Shown here: in pieces, positions 6,786 to 12,120 of the stretch
Position numbering within the stretch: position 1 is the stretch's first letter
Layout of the letters: each line of letters opens with the position of its first letter
From: Clostridiaceae bacterium
GTDB taxonomy: Bacteria; Bacillota; Clostridia; Oscillospirales; Acutalibacteraceae
Reading direction: 5' to 3'
NCBI GenBank assembly: GCA_016296885.1
Contig: JAEDHT010000044.1
Location: 1-12,120, forward strand
Length of the DNA stretch: 12,120 nt
Program-made: the position numbers and the translations under genes
Notes under the pieces: model-generated
Seen by the model: only the letters and a program-made list of their open reading frames with translations
Database searches by the model: none
What the model was told of the DNA's origin: nothing

Positions 6786-8477
6786 TTAATTAAAATAATT
6801 CAGCTTATCAATATTGTTAATCAAGCTGTTTCCTATATTGTCATCAAAAATATCATCAAGTCCAATTTCCTCTAATGCATCAGTGAAAGAATATTCTCCT
6901 ATAGGCAAGGACAGTGCCTTGATATATGTTTCTGCGGCCTCTTTTTCGCCGTTTGGGATGAGTGCTGCTATTTCCAGTGCTGATAGTGCCGACACGGCAT
7001 AGCTGACATAATAAAATGCACTCTCAAAGTTGTGTGAAATAAGCATCCAGTCGTATTCGCCATAATACAACATATCCTCATAGCCATAGTCCTCAGCAGT
7101 TTCATAGAATAGCTCACACACGCGATATGTCGTTAGGTTTTTCTCTTCAAACACTCTACGCTGAAATTCATCATACATACATCCCTCTATTACAGAACGC
7201 ATCAGATTACCAATAGTGCATTGCTTTGCCTCAATTGCGTATTCGCCAAATACCCCATCATAAAATAGAGTGAATATGACCTCCATTCCTTGTGACTGTA
7301 GTTCTGCCAAATCATAGTCGCAATATCCCCACACAGAGTCTTCGGGGTTGTAATATGATGATACGAAGTGTCCAAACTCGTGAAACATGGTGGAATAATC
7401 AAGGTAGTTTTCATATGGTGAATTAAATATAAAAGGCTCCTTGTAGTTTGTGATGTAAGTTGTAAAGCCCATATTGTTTTTTGTCATGCTTGGCTCGATA
7501 TCATTCAGATTGAGATCAATAAGAGCATTATAAGCGTCAAGAACTTCTGGTGAAAGTTTTTTTGCGCCGTACTTCATCATATCCTTTATTCTTTCTGAAG
7601 AAACATCGAGTTCTGAATAACTTAATGTGGCTTCTGCCTCTTCAATTTCGTCTATATGTTCCAGATAGTAAGGAACAATATCTTTTTTTACACTCTCGCA
7701 CAATGCACTTACGTCATCAGGAGTATAATTTCTTCCAAATACATTTTCGTAGGCATATTCTGCATAGCTGTCATAGCCGTTAAGTGTTGCTATCTGTTTA
7801 CGGGTTTCTACTAAATCTAGATACACCTCTCCAATCTGATACGGGTCGATCTCGTCAGCAATCATAAGCTCACCGTATTTTAATGTTAATTCAGTTTCTT
7901 TATCGAGTAATTTGTTGTTTTCTTCTGAATTTTCTTCATCATAGCTTAAGGCATATTCTTTGATATATTCAGGAATGTCATTTGCTATGTTACTATGTTC
8001 GCCCTCAAGCACGCTTTTTAATGCAATAGTGAGAGATGTCTGTGATGCTATAGCAAGCACGGATTCTTCATAGCATTTGTCGGAAATTTCTTCGTCAGAC
8101 GGATCTTGATAATTCATAATTTCAAGCAAATTATAGTTTGTCACGATCGTATGTAGCATTTCGTTGAGTTGGTTATATTTCTGCATAAAGCCTTCGCTGT
8201 CATCGGTTTCAGCGTAGGACTCCAGTTCATCACAAAGACGGTTAAACTCGTCTTCGTTTACTTCCTGTATCTCCATATCCTCAAACTTAGTATTCCCTCC
8301 GGAATACTCCGGAAAATAATCCCCATCAACCAACGGCGTGAAGCTTGTATTAGATGGTTGTGATGAAAATGGGGTGTCTGGCAATTTATTATCTGTTATT
8401 TTACGACTTCTAAAAATACAAGAGCTTAGCGAGAGCAAAATCGAAATGCATAATACTGATGCAATTATTTTTCTCAT
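6786..8477 (-). CDS. M3 family (oligoendopeptidase F-like) metallopeptidase lipoprotein
   Basis: Predicted secreted, lipid-anchored zinc oligopeptidase. The N-terminus is a short basic start, a hydrophobic core and a lipobox LSSC (17-20), with C20 as the lipidated residue; a polar linker (about 21-75) follows. The catalytic motif is HEFGH (H366, E367, H370; codons at 7368-7382) in FHEFGHFVSSYYNP, with E392 in AELQSQGMEV about 22 residues further on, as the third zinc ligand of M3/gluzincin enzymes. The 563-residue length fits the M3B group. Most M3B enzymes are cytoplasmic, so the lipoprotein form points to digestion of peptides outside the cell. The ribosome binding site AAAGGAG (complement of 8485-8491) supports ATG 8477. 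Monocistronic: terminator at 6739-6776, own promoter upstream. Confidence 0.88.
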   Translation of the reverse strand: MRKIIASVLCISILLSLSSCIFRSRKITDNKLPDTPFSSQPSNTSFTPLVDGDYFPEYSGGNTKFEDMEIQEVNEDEFNRLCDELESYAETDDSEGFMQKYNQLNEMLHTIVTNYNLLEIMNYQDPSDEEISDKCYEESVLAIASQTSLTIALKSVLEGEHSNIANDIPEYIKEYALSYDEENSEENNKLLDKETELTLKYGELMIADEIDPYQIGEVYLDLVETRKQIATLNGYDSYAEYAYENVFGRNYTPDDVSALCESVKKDIVPYYLEHIDEIEEAEATLSYSELDVSSERIKDMMKYGAKKLSPEVLDAYNALIDLNLNDIEPSMTKNNMGFTTYITNYKEPFIFNSPYENYLDYSTMFHEFGHFVSSYYNPEDSVWGYCDYDLAELQSQGMEVIFTLFYDGVFGEYAIEAKQCTIGNLMRSVIEGCMYDEFQRRVFEEKNLTTYRVCELFYETAEDYGYEDMLYYGEYDWMLISHNFESAFYYVSYAVSALSALEIAALIPNGEKEAAETYIKALSLPIGEYSFTDALEEIGLDDIFDDNIGNSLINNIDKLNYFN

Positions 8478-8510
8478 ATGTTTTCTCCTTTTTATGAATT
8501 CTTCTTAATA

Positions 8511-8519
8511 ATTCTACCA
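8511..8519 (-). promoter_or_regulatory. Extended -10 promoter of the M3 peptidase gene
   Basis: On the minus strand the sequence reads TGGTAGAAT: TG, one base, then TAGAAT (complement of 8511-8516). The -35 region is T-rich but has no good TTGACA match. The rest of the space to 8666 is AT-rich with no other signal I can support. Confidence 0.5.
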
Positions 8520-8666
8520 TAAAAAACATACAAAAGAAAACAAATTTTTGAAGTCTTATATAATTCTCTCCAAAGTTCGCTTATCATAAAAAGATAGATT
8601 TTCGGTTTCTATGCTAAACAGGTATTTTTTTTGCCGACGAGGACATTTGGTTTTAACTCTACCTTT

Positions 8667-8885
8667 TTATGCTTTACTTGCACTACACCAAGACAAAACT
8701 AAACGTTCAATTATTATCTGTTTTTTGTAATTTCTTAGAAGTTTTAATTTTGCTTTATTTAAAATTACTTCATCAATATCAGGATATATACATTCTGTGC
8801 ACATTCCCAAACTATCTATATCAACTTTATCGAGCAAACATTCACTTTTGAATTGATAAATACAAAAGCTGTTTTCGCATTTCAT
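8667..8885 (-). CDS. Small Cys-rich protein of unknown function
   Basis: 72 residues from ATG 8885. A GTG at 8894 also opens the frame, but GAGGTG (complement of 8892-8897) is spaced six bases from the ATG and overlaps the GTG. Five cysteines lie in the first third: C3, C8, C16, C29 and C32, in the pattern MKCENSFCIY, then EC, then CTEC; a basic Lys/Leu-rich helix follows (about 43-62). C69 is near the end. The spacing looks like a small metal-binding fold, which is inference; small proteins with this general Cys pattern occur in Lachnospiraceae genomes without assigned function. It has a near-consensus promoter and is divergent from the XRE regulator gene, which suggests shared control. Confidence 0.75.
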   Translation of the reverse strand: MKCENSFCIYQFKSECLLDKVDIDSLGMCTECIYPDIDEVILNKAKLKLLRNYKKQIIIERLVLSWCSASKA

Positions 8886-8920
8886 TTTAAACACCTCAAA
8901 ACATATAACTGTTTTAAATT

Positions 8921-8949
8921 ATTATAACATTATTTAAAAGATTACTCAA
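8921..8949 (-). promoter_or_regulatory. Promoter of the small Cys-rich protein gene
   Basis: On the minus strand: TTGAGT (complement of 8944-8949), 17 bases, then a perfect TATAAT (complement of 8921-8926). The -35 box lies one base from the palindrome at 8951-8962. Confidence 0.7.
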
Positions 8950-8950
8950 G

Positions 8951-8962
8951 TGCGTATACGCA
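8951..8962. promoter_or_regulatory. Perfect 12-base palindrome, likely operator between divergent genes
   Basis: TGCGTATACGCA is fully self-complementary and is the only GC-containing symmetrical block in this AT-rich spacer. It abuts the -35 of the minus-strand gene and covers the expected -35 region of the plus-strand XRE gene, so a bound dimer could affect both promoters. The XRE protein encoded beside it is the obvious candidate ligand (inference). A shorter palindrome TTGTACAA lies at 8976-8983, over the plus-strand -10. Confidence 0.55.
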
Positions 8963-8978
8963 ACAATGTAACATTTTG

Positions 8979-8984
8979 TACAAT
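8979..8984 (+). promoter_or_regulatory. -10 box of the XRE regulator gene
   Basis: TACAAT, part of the palindrome TTGTACAA. The -35 position (about 8956-8961) has no consensus and lies inside the 12-base palindrome. The leader would be very short, with the ribosome binding site GAGGTG at 8991-8996. Confidence 0.45.
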
Positions 8985-9002
8985 ACTTTTGAGGTGAATT
9001 AA

Positions 9003-9245
9003 ATGAACGTCAAAGATGTTGTTGCCGATAGATTCAAAAAATTGTGTGAGGAAAGAAACATAAAAATAAACGAATTAGCAAATATATCAGGAGTTACTCC
9101 TTCTACTGCATACAGTATGATGGATACGAGTAGACGAGATGTATCTATAACTACAATTAAGAAATTTTGTGACGGTTTAGGAATAACTCTGGGAGAGTTC
9201 TTTTCTACACCGGAGTTTGATGATTTAGAACAAGAAATTAGGTAA
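9003..9245 (+). CDS. Small XRE/Cro-CI type helix-turn-helix regulator
   Basis: 80-residue DNA-binding protein made almost wholly of one HTH_3 domain (about 8-66). The recognition region is INELANISGVTPSTAYSMMD (22-41), followed by the usual DVSITTIKKFCDGLGITLGEFF second half that packs the five-helix fold. There is no sensor or dimerisation domain beyond it. GAGGTG at 8991-8996 precedes ATG 9003. Promoter and palindromic sites lie immediately upstream, so autoregulation and control of the divergent Cys-rich gene are likely. The 153-base gap to the phosphatase gene has no strong terminator, so weak read-through is possible. Confidence 0.9.
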   Translation: MNVKDVVADRFKKLCEERNIKINELANISGVTPSTAYSMMDTSRRDVSITTIKKFCDGLGITLGEFFSTPEFDDLEQEIR

Positions 9246-9342
9246 GGCAGGAATAACCGACATACTTTCGGTGTGTTTACTGTTTAAAAACAAAGTTTCA
9301 AACCGCATTTTCTTTTGATATGATTTCTCTAATACTATAATT

Positions 9343-9372
9343 TTGTGTTTTGACTTAAAACAAGCATATATT
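9343..9372 (+). promoter_or_regulatory. Possible promoter of the phosphatase gene
   Basis: TTGTGT at 9343-9348, an 18-base spacer and TATATT at 9367-9372. A better -35 (TTGACT, 9350-9355) is too close to this -10. Weak evidence. Confidence 0.3.
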
Positions 9373-9398
9373 ATCCCCGATGAAAGCGAGGAAAACCT

Positions 9399-9878
9399 AT
9401 GATAAAAGTGCTATTTGTCTGCCACGGCAATATTTGCAGATCCCCGATGGCAGAATTTATTTTAAAGGATATGGTATCAAAACGTGGCGTTGCTGATCAA
9501 TTTGAGATTTCGTCGTCAGCCACCAGCACCGAAGAGATATGGAATGGTGTAGGAAATCCGGTCTACCCACCCGCTAGAGCTGAGCTTGCAAAACATGGTA
9601 TTAGCTGTGAAGGTAAAAGAGCAGTACAGTTAAAGGCTTCTGATTATGATTATTATGACTATCTTATTGGTATGGATAAGATGAATATTCGTAATATGGA
9701 GCGTATAACAGGGCATAGAGCAGGAAATAAAATAAAGATGCTTTTGGAATATAATAATCAAGATATACCAATTAGTGACCCATGGTACCATGGAGGATTT
9801 GATGAAACCTATCGTGATATAGTAACCGGTTGCACTGCATTTTTAGACTTCTTAGAAAAGTCAGAAAAAATTCAGTAA
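9399..9878 (+). CDS. Low-molecular-weight protein tyrosine phosphatase
   Basis: Cytoplasmic phosphatase that removes phosphate from protein tyrosine (or arginine in some Firmicutes members). Seen: the P-loop VCHGNICRSPMAEF at the N-terminus, with nucleophile C8 and phosphate-binding R14, in CxxxxCRS form, and the general-acid motif DPWYHGG with D127. 159 residues, full length. The second cysteine C13 in the P-loop is the residue that protects the nucleophile in redox-sensitive members. The ribosome binding site GAGGA at 9388-9392 precedes ATG 9399. No kinase or capsule gene is next to it, so its substrate cannot be read from context. No clear terminator follows. Confidence 0.95.
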   Translation: MIKVLFVCHGNICRSPMAEFILKDMVSKRGVADQFEISSSATSTEEIWNGVGNPVYPPARAELAKHGISCEGKRAVQLKASDYDYYDYLIGMDKMNIRNMERITGHRAGNKIKMLLEYNNQDIPISDPWYHGGFDETYRDIVTGCTAFLDFLEKSEKIQ

Positions 9879-10044
9879 AGAACTCTTTAGATTTTACCCG
9901 ATATGAGTGTTTAGTGATATTCTAGCAATTTTATTCGATATATATTTACACACTGCCGAGATATTTGAAATTAATAATTAAGTGATATAAATTCAATTAT
10001 TATATAATTAATAAAAAATAATTTTATTTTTAACAAATTTTGTA

Positions 10045-10073
10045 TTGATTTATCAAAAATTAAATAGTATAAT
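10045..10073 (+). promoter_or_regulatory. Promoter of the aquaporin gene
   Basis: TTGATT at 10045-10050, 17 bases, TATAAT at 10068-10073. The predicted start near 10080 places the leader hairpin at the very 5' end of the mRNA. The rest of the spacer from 9879 to 10044 is strongly AT-rich, with an all-AT inverted repeat (9972-9979 with 9995-10002) and nothing else I can support. Confidence 0.75.
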
Positions 10074-10085
10074 ATTCTTGCATAG

Positions 10086-10132
10086 AATAATATACATTTA
10101 CTAGATCGTTGTTCTAGGTAGTGTATATTATT
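10086..10132 (+). promoter_or_regulatory. Large hairpin at the 5' end of the aquaporin leader
   Basis: AATAATATACA (10086-10096) pairs with TGTATATTATT (10122-10132). The stem continues with two more pairs, a 2x2 internal loop, then CTAGA/TCTAG closing a seven-base loop. That is about 18 pairs in 47 bases, within a few bases of the predicted transcript start and 36 bases before the start codon. There is no T-run after it, so it is not an ordinary terminator. It could be an mRNA-stabilising 5' stem, a regulatory RNA element or a protein-binding inverted repeat. Confidence 0.6.
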
Positions 10133-10168
10133 TGTGGATTTTTCCTATTAACTTTCAGGAGGTAATTT

Positions 10169-10831
10169 ATGAGCTCATTTAAAAAGTATGTTGCGGAATT
10201 TATTGGTACCTTTGTTCTAGTCTTTATAGCGTGTGGAACAGCTGTTATTACAAACTGCGGTGAATACATAGGTGGCTACATTCTTACTGCTGTAGCATTT
10301 GGTTTGGTTATAGTTGCCATGGCATATTCTATTGGTAATATTTCAGGGTGCCATATTAACCCTGCTGTATCATTGGCTATGCTTATTAGTGGTAAGATGA
10401 ACGTAAAAGATTTTATCGGATATGTTATAGCTCAGTTTTTAGGAGCCACAGCCGGTGCAGGTGGACTTGCACTTCGTTTTAAAATTGAGAGTGGCTTAGG
10501 CGCAAACAATATTTCACGTGGACTCACAACGTCTATTTTGGTTGAAATTATTTTGACCTTTATATTTGTTATCACTATATTGGGAGTTACCTCCAAGAAA
10601 GAATATCAAAGCGTATCTGGCGCTGTAATTGGTCTATCACTTACTTTAGTACATATTTTCGGTATTGCCATCACCGGTACTTCAGTTAATCCAGCCAGAA
10701 GCTTTGGGCCTGCAATATTTGTAGGTGGAGAAGCTCTCTCATGCCTATGGGTGTTCATTGTTGCTCCGTTTGTTGGAGCAACACTTGCAGCACTTGTTTA
10801 TAAATTCTTATCAAGTGAAAATAAAAAATAA
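10169..10831 (+). CDS. Aquaporin Z-like MIP family channel
   Basis: Six-span membrane channel of 220 residues. Both pore motifs are intact: GCHINPAVSLA (N64-P65-A66) and TSVNPARSFGPA (N174-P175-A176-R177). Selectivity-filter residues readable in the sequence are H162, T171 and R177, the arrangement of water-selective AqpZ; glycerol facilitators carry Gly or another small residue in place of the His and an Asp after the second NPA-R. Water is therefore the likely main substrate, although other small neutral solutes cannot be excluded. Consensus ribosome binding site AGGAGGT at 10157-10163. Single-gene unit with its own promoter and a strong terminator at 10875-10910. Confidence 0.93.
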   Translation: MSSFKKYVAEFIGTFVLVFIACGTAVITNCGEYIGGYILTAVAFGLVIVAMAYSIGNISGCHINPAVSLAMLISGKMNVKDFIGYVIAQFLGATAGAGGLALRFKIESGLGANNISRGLTTSILVEIILTFIFVITILGVTSKKEYQSVSGAVIGLSLTLVHIFGIAITGTSVNPARSFGPAIFVGGEALSCLWVFIVAPFVGATLAALVYKFLSSENKK

Positions 10832-10874
10832 TTCATCTTAAAAGGAATAAATCAACATAATCAGAAATATTTGG

Positions 10875-10910
10875 GCTCCGTGTGTATTGGTTATTACACG
10901 GAGCTTTTTT
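10875..10910 (+). terminator. Intrinsic terminator of the aquaporin gene
   Basis: GCTCCGTGT (10875-10883) and ACACGGAGC (10896-10904) form a perfect nine-pair GC-rich stem followed by six Ts (10905-10910). Confidence 0.92.
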
Positions 10911-10987
10911 ATGCTTCTTAATACATATTTTAGTGTTAATTATCATAATATTGATATGAAGAAAGACAGGAGAGAGGAAGAATATTA

Positions 10988-11479
10988 TTGAAAAAAATCT
11001 TTTTTTGCCTATTTACCATAATATTTTTGGCTGGATGTAGTAGCCCCGATGCAGTTGCCACATATCCTGATATAAGCAATACTTATTCGGTGTCTGTATG
11101 TTCAGGGGAGCTTCAAATATCAGGCGTATTATCATACTTAAACTCAAACAATATTACATTTACATATAATGAGCCAGAGTATGCAGATGGATTTGAAGTA
11201 AAAATAAATGGTGATATGTATGAAATTACAATGGGTGAGTTAAGCCGAAAATATAATGGCACACCTTTTTCAGAAGACTCTCCTATAGCACTGCTAATAG
11301 AAATTTTTAGGCTAATAGAGCAAGGTAACGCAACTCAGACAGAAAGTGCAGAAAACATATCAAAATATAAAGTAGATTGTGATGCCACCACCTACACAAT
11401 AGAAGTAGAAAGTACCACCGGTGCAATCATAAGCATATATTCTGACAAGCTTGAAATAATGCTCAAAAGATCCATATAA
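10988..11479 (+). CDS. Small predicted lipoprotein, function unknown
   Basis: 163 residues with a clear lipoprotein signal peptide: MKKIFFCLFTIIFLAGCSS, lipobox LAGC with C17 as lipid site. It starts with TTG at 10988; AGAGGAAG-type bases just upstream (about 10973-10980) give suitable spacing, and the nearest ATG (10956) is out of frame. The mature part is mostly beta-strand-like (SGELQISGVLSYL, FEVKINGDMYEITMGELS, TYTIEVESTTGAIISIYSD) with one helix, loosely resembling LolA-like or other small extracytoplasmic beta folds; I cannot name a family. A weak promoter (TTAATA 10918-10923, TATCAT 10941-10946) lies between the aquaporin terminator and this gene, and a terminator follows. Confidence 0.8.
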   Translation: MKKIFFCLFTIIFLAGCSSPDAVATYPDISNTYSVSVCSGELQISGVLSYLNSNNITFTYNEPEYADGFEVKINGDMYEITMGELSRKYNGTPFSEDSPIALLIEIFRLIEQGNATQTESAENISKYKVDCDATTYTIEVESTTGAIISIYSDKLEIMLKRSI

Positions 11480-11487
11480 AAGAAAAA

Positions 11488-11523
11488 ACCGACAAACGAG
11501 CAAATAAAACTCAATTTGTCGGT
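11488..11523. terminator. Two-way intrinsic terminator between the lipoprotein gene and yajC
   Basis: ACCGACAAA (11488-11496) pairs with TTTGTCGGT (11515-11523), with an inner GAG/CTC pair set (11498-11500, 11510-11512). T-rich tails are present in both directions: after 11523 on the plus strand, and complement of 11477-11487 on the minus strand. It serves two convergent genes. Confidence 0.85.
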
Positions 11524-11533
11524 AAATTTTTTA

Positions 11534-11968
11534 TTATTTTTCTGTATCGTCTTTCTTCTTTCTGCTAAAGAAAGATTTTTTCTCGCTTTTTTCAGTTGTC
11601 TTAGCAGGAAGTTCCTTAACTGTATCGATAGAAGAAATAGCCCAGCGCTTGATACGGATGTGAGTGCGGTTAGATGATGTTTCGATAACGATAGAATTGC
11701 TCTCATCATCTTTAATACTGACAACTTTACCCATAATTCCGCCGATCGTTGTAATTTCATCGCCGATCTCAAGATTGTTGCGCATTGCTTCTTCTTGTTT
11801 TTTCTTCTTTGACTGTGGTCTGATAAGAATGAAATAGAAAGCAGCAATTATAACAGCATAGATTATAAGAATAGTATAGCTACCTCCTGTTTGTCCTGCT
11901 GCGTCAGCAGCATTAGCTGCACCGGCTGCTTCGCCTGCAAACTTGATGCCAAGTAAGTGTAAATTCAT
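11534..11968 (-). CDS. yajC: YajC, preprotein translocase accessory subunit
   Basis: Small membrane protein associated with SecDF-YajC in protein export. One transmembrane helix (about 31-49) is followed by the conserved RPQSKKKKQ (50-58) and the cytoplasmic domain motif EIGDEITTIGGIMGKV. 144 residues, longer than many YajC proteins because of an Ala/Gly-rich N-terminal stretch before the helix (11-29) and a Lys/Glu-rich C-terminal tail (about 118-144). Ribosome binding site GGAGG (complement of 11975-11979) and ATG 11968. In many bacteria yajC lies beside tgt or secDF; within this window it stands alone at the end of a minus-strand unit, and any gene upstream of it lies outside the window. 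Confidence 0.93.
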   Translation of the reverse strand: MNLHLLGIKFAGEAAGAANAADAAGQTGGSYTILIIYAVIIAAFYFILIRPQSKKKKQEEAMRNNLEIGDEITTIGGIMGKVVSIKDDESNSIVIETSSNRTHIRIKRWAISSIDTVKELPAKTTEKSEKKSFFSRKKKDDTEK

Positions 11969-12000
11969 ATTTTACCTCCGATTTTTTATTAAGCTAAAAT

Positions 12001-12029
12001 ATTATATCAGCTTTTTATAATGCTTTCAA
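12001..12029 (-). promoter_or_regulatory. Promoter of yajC
   Basis: On the minus strand: TTGAAA (complement of 12024-12029), 17 bases, TATAAT (complement of 12001-12006). The predicted start near 11994 gives a leader of about 26 bases. It lies 34 bases downstream of repeat copy 2, the same arrangement as at the rnf promoter. Confidence 0.75.
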
Positions 12030-12063
12030 TATGTTTTAGAAAAATAATGGCTTGATTTTTGTT

Positions 12064-12120
12064 ATAGTTAATTCCCAAAGTAAGTTCCACAGTGGAAGTT
12101 GAGGTGGAATTTAGTGTGGG
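12064..12120. repeat. Palindrome-rich intergenic repeat, copy 2 (inverted)
   Basis: Reverse complement of 34-90 with one mismatch in 57 bases; similarity stops at 12063 and the window ends before the other limit. It carries the same TTCCACAGTGGAA hairpin and the TTCCCA half of the outer arms. It lies upstream of the yajC promoter, in the same orientation relative to its downstream gene as copy 1 has to rnfC. Confidence 0.85.

Noticed and set aside
8886..8894. GTG at 8894 as the start of the small Cys-rich gene
   Set aside because: It overlaps the GAGGTG ribosome binding site, which is correctly spaced for ATG 8885.
8667..9245. Toxin-antitoxin pair made of the Cys-rich protein and the XRE protein
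   Set aside because: Genes are divergent rather than in one operon and the Cys-rich protein has no toxin motif; an autoregulated pair is the simpler reading.
9257..9285. Possible terminator after the XRE gene (ACCGA/TCGGT)
   Set aside because: Only five base pairs with a seven-base loop and no real T-run after it; too weak to call.
9879..9900. AAAGAACTCTTT followed by ATTTT after the phosphatase gene as a terminator
   Set aside because: Stem of only four pairs, not GC-rich; not convincing.
9972..10002. Inverted repeat TAATAATT/AATTATTA upstream of the aquaporin promoter
   Set aside because: All A and T in a very AT-rich stretch; expected by chance and not a stable stem.
11392..11847. 151-codon open frame in another minus-strand frame over yajC and the terminator
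   Set aside because: Overlaps yajC and the two-way terminator and shows low-complexity sequence without family features.
1..12120. Composite transposon bounded by the two inverted repeats
   Set aside because: No transposase or integrase gene anywhere between the copies, and the content is core metabolism with uniform composition; dispersed repeat copies are more likely.

Overview
The window looks like chromosomal DNA of an anaerobic, AT-rich Clostridia member, most likely Lachnospiraceae. The evidence is a complete six-subunit Rnf operon in the clostridial order C-D-G-E-A-B, strong AGGAGG-type ribosome binding sites, a TPP-riboswitch-controlled ThiT transporter, and the style of the YajC and small Cys-rich proteins. 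The family assignment is inference. No phage, IS, CRISPR, tRNA or rRNA is visible.

Layout. (1) 1-91: a palindrome-rich intergenic repeat. A second copy in inverted orientation lies at the other end (12064-12120). (2) 125-5667: an extended -10 promoter, then rnfC, rnfD, rnfG, rnfE, rnfA and rnfB, followed 12 bases later by a dCMP deaminase gene that is probably co-transcribed. Together the Rnf subunits form the membrane complex that oxidises reduced ferredoxin, reduces NAD+ and pumps Na+ or H+. (3) 5685-6715: a promoter, a TPP (THI-box) riboswitch with an intrinsic terminator, and thiT, the thiamine-binding S-component of an ECF transporter, here with an extra C-terminal membrane tail. (4) 6739-8477: a two-way terminator and, on the minus strand, a secreted M3-type metallopeptidase lipoprotein. 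(5) 8667-9245: a divergent pair, a small Cys-rich protein (minus) and a small XRE-type repressor (plus), sharing an intergenic region with two back-to-back promoters around a 12-base perfect palindrome. (6) 9399-9878: low-molecular-weight protein tyrosine phosphatase. (7) 10045-10910: an aquaporin Z-like channel with a near-consensus promoter, a large 5'-leader hairpin and its own terminator. (8) 10988-11479: a small unidentified lipoprotein. (9) 11488-12029: a two-way terminator and yajC (minus strand) with its own consensus promoter.

Most of the window is ordinary housekeeping and energy metabolism. The points most worth a second look are the inverted terminal repeat copies, both sitting just upstream of promoters; the XRE/Cys-rich divergent pair with its palindrome; the ThiT tail; the Cys-rich RnfE tail; and the aquaporin leader hairpin. 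No clearly new multi-gene system is evident.
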